A stretch of 12,491 nucleotides of DNA, from NCBI GenBank assembly GCA_003551985.1, contig PUOB01000288.1, forward strand, positions 1 to 12,491, read 5' to 3'. Origin of the DNA: Desulfobacteraceae bacterium. Its GTDB lineage: Bacteria > Desulfobacterota > Desulfobacteria > Desulfobacterales > Desulfosalsimonadaceae. Positions 6,933 to 12,491 of this stretch are shown piece by piece. The notes under the pieces are model-generated. The model did not search any database. It was not told the DNA's origin and saw nothing but the letters and a program-made list of their open reading frames with translations. How positions within the stretch are numbered: the first letter of the stretch is position 1; each line of letters opens with the position of its first letter. The position numbers and the translations under genes were made by a program.

Positions 6933-9881
6933 TTATTCAAATACAGGCTTTATTTCTTCGAGGTAGAAGCTCTCAATGATGTCCCCGACCTTGATATCGT
7001 TGAATCTTTCAATGCCGATACCGCATTCGTAGTTATGGGATACTTCCCTGACATCATCCTTGAATCGTTTCAGCGAGGCAATTTTGCCCTCATGAATGAT
7101 GATCCCGTCGCGAACGATTCTGACGGACTGATTCCGCTGGATTTTGCCGTCAATCACCATGCAGCCCGCAACGCTACCGGCGTTGGGGACAAAGAACACC
7201 TGGCGGACTTCAGCCCGGCCGATGACCCGGTCTTCATATGTTGACGCCATGAGCCCAACCATGGCATTTTTTATGTCCTGGATGGCGTCATAAATGACAT
7301 TGTAATAGCGGATGTTGACATTTTCCTCCTCGGCCATCTGGACCACCTTGCCGGTGGGGCGTACGTTAAAGCCCAAAATAATGGCATTGGATACGGCGGC
7401 CAGCGAAATATCCGATTCGTGAATGGTTCCTGTCGCCGAATGGAGCACGTTGATTTTGACCTCATCCGTTGACAGGCGGGTAAGCGAATCCTTCAGGGCT
7501 TCGATGGAGCCCTGGACGTCCGCCTTGATGATCAGGTTCAGGTCCTTGACTTCCCCCTCCATCATTTTTTCGTATAACTTGTCCAGGCTCATCCGGCTGG
7601 TTTTGGCCAGATCCAGGGAGCGCTGCTTCTGGAGGCGATGTTCGCTGACATGCTTGGCGTCCTTTTCATCGGCGACCACAATGAACTCGTCGCCGGCCAT
7701 GGGAACCCCGGAGAGCCCAATGATTTCAACCGGAATGGAGGGGCCGGCCGCCTTGATGGGGTCGCCCTTGTCATTGAACATGGCTCGGATTTTGCCATAA
7801 TACATGCCGGACACGATAGCCTCGCCGGTTTGCAGGGTGCCTTCATTGACCAGCACCGTTGCCACCGGGCCGCGCCCGGTTTCCAGCTTGGACTCGATGA
7901 CGTATCCCCTTGCCCGTTTGTCGGGGTTGGCCGACAGCTCGAGCACTTCCGACTGCAGTATGATCATTTCCAGAAGGTCATCGATGCCGGTTTGTTCTTT
8001 CGCGGAAACATTGACAAAAATCGTATCCCCGCCCCAATCTTCGGGCACCAGGTCTTTTTCGGACAGTTCCCGTTTGACCCGGTCGGGTTCAGCGCCCGGT
8101 TTGTCAATTTTGTTTACGGCCACGATGATCGGGACGCCGGCAGCCTTTGAGTGGTCGATGGCCTCGATGGTCTGCGGCATTACCCCGTCATCCGCCGCTA
8201 CGACAAGGATAACGATATCGGTCACCTGGGCGCCTCTGCCCCGCATGGCCGTGAAAGCCTCGTGCCCGGGGGTGTCCAGGAAAACGATGTCGCCGCTGCC
8301 ATACGGCACATGGTAGGCCCCTATGTGCTGGGTAATGCCCCCGGCTTCGCTGTCTGCGACTTTTGTATGGCGTATGATGTCCAAAAGTGACGTTTTACCG
8401 TGATCCACGTGCCCCATGATGGTGACCACCGGCGGCCTGTTCCGGAGTTGTTCCGGAGAATCCGCTTCGGTTTTGATGATGGCGTCTTCCTCGAAAGAGG
8501 CCCGCTCCACTTCGAAGCCGAATTCGCTTGCAAGCAGGCTTGCCGTGTCAAAATCGATGGTCTGGTTGATGGTGACCATCACACCCTGGCCCATGAGGTT
8601 TTTTATCAGTTCGCTCCCCTTGATTCCCATTCTTTTCGCCAGGTCGGCCAATACGATGGTTTCATCAACCTTGATGCGGCGCTTAATCGCCTTGGGCGTT
8701 GTGATATGGGTCTTGTCCGTTGCAGGGCGCGACGCCTTGCCTTTTTTACGGCCCTTGCGGCCCCTGCCGAAGCGCTGATCATAGAGTGCGTCCCCCTCGA
8801 CGACCTCTTTTCGTTTAAAGGCGGAGGGTTTTTTGCTTCTTTTGGCCTTCTCGTCAACGGTGTCCGCATCTATTGATGGTTCTGCTTTTTTCTTTTTCCC
8901 TTTTCTGGCGTCTTCAAATCCCTTTTTCGCAGTCGCCGGATCAAACGGGGCGTCAGGGGTCTTTTCAGGCGCGACAGAAGGCTTTTTGCCTGGCTTTTTC
9001 GGTTTTTCAGCCGGTTCAGCGGCGGCTTTTTCAGGCGCCTTATCCTTTTCCGGAAGGCTTATGATTTTGGCGGCCGACGCTTTTGGTTTCTTTTTGGCTT
9101 TTTTCGGTTTTGCCGGTGTTTCTGCGGGGGGTTTTTCGTCTTTTTCGCTTTCCTCCGGTTCGGCCGTTATTTCTGCTTCCTTTTCCTGCGGCCGATCTTC
9201 GGCCGTTTCTTCGGCGTCCGCATCCAAAAGCGGCTCTTGTGCCTGGATCCCTGCATCTTCTGTTTCTTCATCCGGCGCTTCATCGGCCGGCACTTCGGGT
9301 TTTGTTTTCCCGGCGGCCGGTTTTTGCTTGCGTCCGGCTGTCTTTTCAGGGATTTCCGGTTCGTGCGTTTCTTGCGCGTCATCCCGATCAGTCACCTCGG
9401 GCGCTTTTTCAGGCTCAGGCGCCGGTTTAACAACCTTGGCGGCCGTGGATGCCTTAGTGGTTTTCGCCTCTTTTTTACGTTTTGCCGGTTTTTCCGTCTC
9501 GGGTTTCGCCTCTTCAGGGGCCGGAATGTCTTGCGTTGTTTCCGTTTCTTCGGGTTCCTCGGTGGGCTTGGCTTCCTGTTCGGTCTCCGGCGCCGGCTCG
9601 GGGGTTTCCGGTTCCGTCGCTGCCGTTTCAGCCGGGACTTCCTCTTCCGGCCGGGGTTTTTTGCGTCGCCGGATGATATTGGGCCGAACGCGGGTATCCT
9701 CTATGTCGGCTTCTTTATTGCGACCGAACAGCAGTTCCTTGATTTTTGCCGTTTCGTGTTCATCCAGAGTGCTCATGTGATTTTTCACTTCTATATGACA
9801 TTCCCCGAGCTTATCCAAAAGCTCCCTGTTGGTCATGTTAAGCTCTCTGGCAAGCTCGTATACTCTGCTGCGTTTTGCCAT
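6933..9881 (-). CDS. infB: Translation initiation factor IF-2
   Basis: IF-2 is the GTPase that brings fMet-tRNA to the 30S subunit and promotes subunit joining. The 982-residue protein starts with an IF2_N domain (about 1-52, [19 protein letters not shown]). A disordered region rich in Lys, Glu, Pro and Ala covers about 55-395. A second IF2_N domain (about 404-455) is followed by the G domain: GHVDHGKT at 490-497, DTPGH at 536-540, NKID at 590-593 and a VSAKEQ G5 loop. Domains II-IV complete it. The ATG at 9881 has a good GAGGGG Shine-Dalgarno five bases upstream. It follows nusA after 90 bases in which I see no gene, no ylxR and no L7Ae-type gene, unlike many Gram-positive versions of this operon. 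Confidence 0.98.
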   Translation of the reverse strand: MAKRSRVYELARELNMTNRELLDKLGECHIEVKNHMSTLDEHETAKIKELLFGRNKEADIEDTRVRPNIIRRRKKPRPEEEVPAETAATEPETPEPAPETEQEAKPTEEPEETETTQDIPAPEEAKPETEKPAKRKKEAKTTKASTAAKVVKPAPEPEKAPEVTDRDDAQETHEPEIPEKTAGRKQKPAAGKTKPEVPADEAPDEETEDAGIQAQEPLLDADAEETAEDRPQEKEAEITAEPEESEKDEKPPAETPAKPKKAKKKPKASAAKIISLPEKDKAPEKAAAEPAEKPKKPGKKPSVAPEKTPDAPFDPATAKKGFEDARKGKKKKAEPSIDADTVDEKAKRSKKPSAFKRKEVVEGDALYDQRFGRGRKGRKKGKASRPATDKTHITTPKAIKRRIKVDETIVLADLAKRMGIKGSELIKNLMGQGVMVTINQTIDFDTASLLASEFGFEVERASFEEDAIIKTEADSPEQLRNRPPVVTIMGHVDHGKTSLLDIIRHTKVADSEAGGITQHIGAYHVPYGSGDIVFLDTPGHEAFTAMRGRGAQVTDIVILVVAADDGVMPQTIEAIDHSKAAGVPIIVAVNKIDKPGAEPDRVKRELSEKDLVPEDWGGDTIFVNVSAKEQTGIDDLLEMIILQSEVLELSANPDKRARGYVIESKLETGRGPVATVLVNEGTLQTGEAIVSGMYYGKIRAMFNDKGDPIKAAGPSIPVEIIGLSGVPMAGDEFIVVADEKDAKHVSEHRLQKQRSLDLAKTSRMSLDKLYEKMMEGEVKDLNLIIKADVQGSIEALKDSLTRLSTDEVKINVLHSATGTIHESDISLAAVSNAIILGFNVRPTGKVVQMAEEENVNIRYYNVIYDAIQDIKNAMVGLMASTYEDRVIGRAEVRQVFFVPNAGSVAGCMVIDGKIQRNQSVRIVRDGIIIHEGKIASLKRFKDDVREVSHNYECGIGIERFNDIKVGDIIESFYLEEIKPVFE

Positions 9882-9971
9882 CCAACCCCCTCGCGTTACC
9901 TGATGCCTTTTAAACAGGGATCATTTGCATTTGATTTGTAAGTTGATGCTTTCCCGTCCGACGCCCCATTA

Positions 9972-11321
9972 TTATTGTTCCATGTCGTCTGTTTCTGTAG
10001 TGGCATCCGATGTGTTTTCATCAATCGGCTGGTCTCCGGCCGGCTTGTTCTCAGCCGGCGGGTTTTCGGCCGCCCCGGTTTTTTCCATCTCCAGGGCGTC
10101 ACCGGCAGCGTCTATAAATTTTTGCGCATCTTCATCTGAAAGCTGGAAATCCGCGACCAGGTCTTCAGGCCTTGCCTTGCTTAAATCCTCGACGGAAAAA
10201 TAGCCTTTTTCAAAAAGTCGGTTCGCCAGTGATTCATCCATATCCGGAAGCTTGACAATGGAGTCGAATCCGGATTGTAAACTTTCATTATAGCGTGTTT
10301 CGCTTTTTACATCAAGGTGCCAGCCCGTTAACTTCGATGCCAGCCGGACATTCTGCCCTTGTTTTCCAATGGCGATGGATAAATAATTATCAGGGACGAC
10401 GACTTCCATGGCATGGTTGCCCTCATCGATGACCACACGGGATACTTCCGTCGGTGCCAGGGCATTGCATACGAATTTGGCCGGGTCTGTGTGCCAGGGA
10501 ATGATGTCTATTTTTTCGCCTTTTAATTCCTGTACAACGGTTTGAACCCTGTTGCCCTTGACACCGACGCATGCGCCAACCGGGTCGATGTCGGAATCGT
10601 TCGAAACGACCGCGATTTTCCCCCTGCTGCCCGGCTCCCTGACGGCATTGATGATTGTCACGAGCCCTTCACTGATTTCGGGAACCTCGGTTTTAAACAA
10701 ATTGATCAGAAATTCCGGGTGGGTACGGGATAAAACGATCTGGGGGCCCCGGCTTTCCTCGTGCACGTTCAGAATATATGCGCGAACCCTGTCCCCGCGT
10801 CGATATGTTTCATTGGGGATCTGCTCCCGCTTCGGTAAAACCGCATCTGCCTGCCCTAAATTCACGATTATCTCGCTTCGTGTCACCCGCTGGGCGATGC
10901 CATTGATTATTTCGCCTTTCCGGTTGATAAAATTCTGGTAGACGACGTTTCTTTCAGCCGCTTTCAGTTTTTGAATAATCACCTGTTTTGCCGACTGGGC
11001 GGCTATTCTGCCGAAGGTAGTGGTATCCATCTTGGTTCCCAGGCTGTCCCCTATCTCGCATTCGGGGTCCAGTTTTCTTCCCTCCTCAAGCCCTATCTCA
11101 AAATCGGGATCGGTGATGTTTTCCACGACATCTTTAAACTGGAACACTTCGAGTTCGCCGGTCTCCTCGGTATACTGGATCTCGATATCGATCTTGTTGC
11201 CGAATTTCTTTTTCACTGCGGAGCGCAGCGCTTCCTCCAGGGTCTTGACCAGCACGTTGAACTCGATCCCCTTATCCCGGCTGACCTGCTCGATGACGCG
11301 TTTCATGTCATTTATCAGCAT
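9972..11321 (-). CDS. nusA: Transcription termination/antitermination protein NusA
   Basis: NusA binds RNA polymerase and nascent RNA, enhancing pausing and intrinsic termination and taking part in antitermination and transcription-translation coupling. The 449-residue protein has the polymerase-binding N-terminal domain (about 1-125), an S1 domain (about 134-200), KH1 with GVKGNRV (253-259) and KH2 with IGKQGQNV (318-325). After this come one helix-hairpin-helix-like segment (about 355-410) and an acidic, low-complexity tail (411-449). E. coli NusA has two C-terminal acidic repeats; here there seems to be only one plus the tail. The ATG at 11321 lies inside the rimP end (7-base overlap, ATGCTGA), with GGAG seven bases upstream. 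NusA could feed back on the terminator before rimP, as known in E. coli; that is inference here. Confidence 0.98.
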   Translation of the reverse strand: MLINDMKRVIEQVSRDKGIEFNVLVKTLEEALRSAVKKKFGNKIDIEIQYTEETGELEVFQFKDVVENITDPDFEIGLEEGRKLDPECEIGDSLGTKMDTTTFGRIAAQSAKQVIIQKLKAAERNVVYQNFINRKGEIINGIAQRVTRSEIIVNLGQADAVLPKREQIPNETYRRGDRVRAYILNVHEESRGPQIVLSRTHPEFLINLFKTEVPEISEGLVTIINAVREPGSRGKIAVVSNDSDIDPVGACVGVKGNRVQTVVQELKGEKIDIIPWHTDPAKFVCNALAPTEVSRVVIDEGNHAMEVVVPDNYLSIAIGKQGQNVRLASKLTGWHLDVKSETRYNESLQSGFDSIVKLPDMDESLANRLFEKGYFSVEDLSKARPEDLVADFQLSDEDAQKFIDAAGDALEMEKTGAAENPPAENKPAGDQPIDENTSDATTETDDMEQ

Positions 11322-11869
11322 GTTTTGTCTCCGTTATAATTCACAAGTCTTGCTTTTGTAATCTCCTGATACGGTATGGCAACGGATTCCGTATCAAGCA
11401 TATGAAGTACGTAATCATCCAGGATTCCCAGAAGGACGCCGCTGAAATTTTTCTGTCCGCCAAGTGTGTGCCGGGTCCGTATTTTTGCAGCCTCTCCGGC
11501 AAACCGCAGGAAGTCGTTTTTTTTCGACAGGGGCCGGTCCGGCCCGGGAGACGATATTTCAAGCATATATGGAATCTCGTCTTCAAGCTTGATTTCAAGT
11601 ATGTCCTTCAGTTGGTTGCTTATCATCGTACAGTCGGCAATTGTAATGCCGCCCGGTTTGCCGATATATACCCTGAGCACCCACCCCACGGGTTCACGCT
11701 GGTATTCGACATGGATGAGTTCCATACCCTCTGCGGCACAAAGCGGATCCGCCAGCGCCCCCACATCGGCGGAAACCTTCGCAGGGTCAAATGAACCGCT
11801 CGTTTTTGCGGCATTTGCCGCAGTTTTTTTTGTTTTATCCTTTTTCCTGCTTTTTTTCATGTTCATCAT
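11315..11869 (-). CDS. rimP: Ribosome maturation factor RimP, Lys-rich N-terminal extension
   Basis: RimP assists 30S subunit maturation and precedes nusA in many bacteria. Family features are the helix VSADVGALADPLCAAEGMEL, VEYQREPVGWVLRVYI, the glycine-rich GGITIADCTMIS segment, the signature LEISSPGPDRPL (103-114) and a C-terminal SH3-like domain ending at ITKARLVNY. At 184 residues it is longer than the roughly 150 of E. coli, owing to a Lys/Ala-rich N-terminal extension of about 25 residues. The start is uncertain: ATGs at 11869, 11866 and 11860 are in frame and none has a clear Shine-Dalgarno. The gene begins about 14 bases after the U-tract of a terminator hairpin, and its end overlaps nusA by 7 bases. 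Confidence 0.94.
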   Translation of the reverse strand: MMNMKKSRKKDKTKKTAANAAKTSGSFDPAKVSADVGALADPLCAAEGMELIHVEYQREPVGWVLRVYIGKPGGITIADCTMISNQLKDILEIKLEDEIPYMLEISSPGPDRPLSKKNDFLRFAGEAAKIRTRHTLGGQKNFSGVLLGILDDYVLHMLDTESVAIPYQEITKARLVNYNGDKTC

Positions 11870-11880
11870 TACAGTGTTTT

Positions 11881-11913
11881 AAGAAAATAAAAAACGGGCT
11901 TTTTGCCCGTTTT
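11881..11913 (-). terminator. Intrinsic terminator between tRNA-Gly and rimP
   Basis: On the minus strand the sequence reads AAAACGGGC, a five-A loop, then GCCCGTTTT, continuing into TTATTTTC. This is a perfect 9-bp inverted repeat (11891-11913) with a GC core and a U-rich tail, the classical intrinsic terminator form. It would end the tRNA transcript, yet it lies directly upstream of rimP with no promoter in between that I can recognise. Operon transcription therefore probably depends on readthrough, making it a candidate attenuator. On the plus strand the tail is weaker (four Ts). Confidence 0.88.
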
Positions 11914-11988
11914 GATCACCTTCTCTGCGTGTACGGCCTGATCCGGTTTTAACGGTTTTCTCAAGCTCCGCCTTTAAACCGCTGATAA
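11914..11988 (-). promoter_or_regulatory. tRNA-to-terminator spacer with competing repeats
   Basis: This 75-base spacer carries no gene. On the minus strand CGGTTT (11976-11981) can pair with AAACCG at 11953-11958 (17-base loop, possibly with an inner AAG/CTT stem) or with a second AAACCG at 11944-11949. The alternative pairings could be part of a leader switch or chance. I see no -35/-10 pair that would make this the rimP promoter. Confidence 0.3.
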
Positions 11989-12064
11989 TGGAGCGGGCAA
12001 CGAGATTCGAACTCGCGACACCAAGCTTGGGAAGCTTGTACTCTACCAGCTGAGCTATGCCCGC
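11989..12064 (-). tRNA. tRNA-Gly(CCC), CCA encoded
   Basis: The minus strand folds into a complete 76-base cloverleaf. It has acceptor stem GCGGGCA/TGCCCGC, D-stem GCTC/GAGT, anticodon stem CAAGC/GCTTG with loop TTCCCAA (anticodon CCC), T-stem GCGAG/CTCGT with loop TTCGAAT, discriminator T and an encoded CCA. Two terminal stem pairs are G-U wobbles. G1-C72, C2-G71, G3-C70, C35, C36 and U73 are the known bacterial glycine identity elements, and anticodon CCC reads GGG codons. A strong promoter lies just upstream and a terminator 75 bases downstream, before rimP. Confidence 0.97.
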
Positions 12065-12083
12065 TCATTATGGATCACTGGGT

Positions 12084-12112
12084 AAATTATGCAATAAAAA
12101 CCAATTTGTCAA
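12084..12112 (-). promoter_or_regulatory. Sigma70-type promoter for tRNA-Gly and downstream operon
   Basis: On the minus strand a perfect -35 TTGACA (12107-12112) is followed after exactly 17 bases by TAATTT (12084-12089), a 4-of-6 match to the -10 consensus that keeps the key TA and the last T. Transcription would start near 12077, about a dozen bases before the mature tRNA 5' end. The flanks are AT-rich. It is the best promoter in the window and, with readthrough of the terminator, could serve the whole rimP-to-nuclease operon. Confidence 0.82.
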
Positions 12113-12155
12113 TATTATTTGTTTGTTTCTGCTGCGCCGGTGGATGGGTGGGGGA

Positions 12156-12488
12156 TTATTCAAGCAGGTCCCGGATTCGCTGGAGTTCTTCACGGAGTTC
12201 CTTGATAAGAGGTGCCGGGAGGGTGGCGGATGGGTCTTTATTGGTTGATTTTAGATGTTTTTTGGCCCCTTGGATGGTGAATTTGCGGTCATAAAGGAGG
12301 TGCTTGATTTTTAAGACCTCTTCCACATCCTTTTTGCGGTACAGGCGCTGCCCGGAGTCACTGCGGGACGGGCGGATCGTTTTGAACTCCGATTCCCAGA
12401 ACCTGAGTACGTACCCGGCAAGACCGGTTATTTCAGTGACTTCCCCGATTTTGAAATACAGTTTGTCCGGTATGTCCGTTTCTGGCAT
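12156..12488 (-). CDS. MerR-family DNA-binding transcriptional regulator
   Basis: This 110-residue protein has a MerR-type winged helix-turn-helix: KLYFKIGEVTEITGL, then VLRFWESEF, then the wing and second helix region SDSGQRLYRKKDVEEV and IKHLLYDRKFTIQGAKKHL. The C-terminal helix (LIKELREELQRIRDLL) could be a short dimerisation coiled coil. There are no cysteines and no ligand-binding domain, so it is not a metal-sensing MerR. Small proteins of this kind are commonly encoded next to ihfA/pheT in Deltaproteobacteria; that neighbour is outside the window. The ATG at 12488 is directly preceded by TAA (12489-12491), possibly the stop of an upstream gene. No terminator is visible after it, so its transcript may run into the tRNA. 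Target unknown. Confidence 0.87.
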   Translation of the reverse strand: MPETDIPDKLYFKIGEVTEITGLAGYVLRFWESEFKTIRPSRSDSGQRLYRKKDVEEVLKIKHLLYDRKFTIQGAKKHLKSTNKDPSATLPAPLIKELREELQRIRDLLE

Positions 12489-12491
12489 TTA

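Noticed and set aside
8600..8650. Internal IF-2 start giving a short isoform, as in E. coli
   Set aside because: The first internal ATG after the linker falls inside the second IF2_N domain and no Shine-Dalgarno-like site is evident.
8833..9780. Long plus-strand open frame (315 codons), Ser/Ala/Gly/Phe-rich
   Set aside because: It is antisense to the Lys/Glu/Pro/Ala-rich IF-2 linker. The reverse complement of such codons naturally lacks stops, and the composition is that of a shadow frame with no domain.
11970..11988. boxA-like antitermination element after the tRNA
   Set aside because: AGCGGTTTAA matches the E. coli boxA consensus at about 7 of 10 positions but lacks the CTC core; too weak to call without a conserved boxB or context.
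1..12491. CRISPR array, insertion sequence, prophage or toxin-antitoxin module
   Set aside because: No regularly spaced repeats, transposase, integrase, terminal inverted repeats or small toxin-like pairs were seen; nearly all bases belong to housekeeping genes.

Overview
This window holds one long minus-strand block of translation, transcription and RNA-metabolism genes, with no mobile DNA, CRISPR array or accessory island. Gene content and order (a MerR-type regulator, a tRNA, then rimP-nusA-infB-ylxP-rbfA-nrnA-truB-rpsO-pnp-dut-MBL exonuclease) suggest a Gram-negative bacterium of the former Deltaproteobacteria (Desulfobacterota), possibly a Desulfobacterales-like sulfate reducer. Lineage is inferred from protein flavour and synteny, with no marker-gene comparison behind it.

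Layout in transcription order, right to left. At the right edge is a short MerR-type DNA-binding protein (12156-12488). Next comes a consensus-like sigma70 promoter (TTGACA, 17 bp, TAATTT) driving a tRNA-Gly(CCC) with encoded CCA (11989-12064). After a 75-base spacer, an intrinsic terminator hairpin (11881-11913) points toward rimP and ends only about a dozen bases before the rimP start. Then follow rimP, nusA, infB, ylxP (DUF503), rbfA, nrnA, truB, rpsO, pnp, dut and a YycJ/WalJ-like metallo-beta-lactamase-fold nuclease. Most junctions overlap (rimP/nusA 7 nt, ylxP/rbfA ATGA, rbfA/nrnA 35 nt, pnp/dut GTGA, dut/MBL ATGA), which points to one translationally coupled operon. Sizeable leaders exist only before infB (90 nt), rpsO (65 nt) and pnp (131 nt).

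The left edge carries a coding region that starts at 348 and runs off the window. It has a good ribosome-binding site and 116 uninterrupted codons but no recognised family.

The genes serve ribosome maturation (RimP, RbfA, S15), initiation (IF2), tRNA modification (TruB), transcription elongation and termination (NusA), and RNA and nucleotide turnover (PNPase, NrnA, dUTPase). The most interesting signal is non-coding: tRNA, then terminator, then rimP-nusA, resembling the E. coli metY-rimP-nusA-infB leader but with a glycine tRNA. The tRNA 3' acceptor strand also has a 7-base complement in the terminator's first arm. I found no obviously new protein system.
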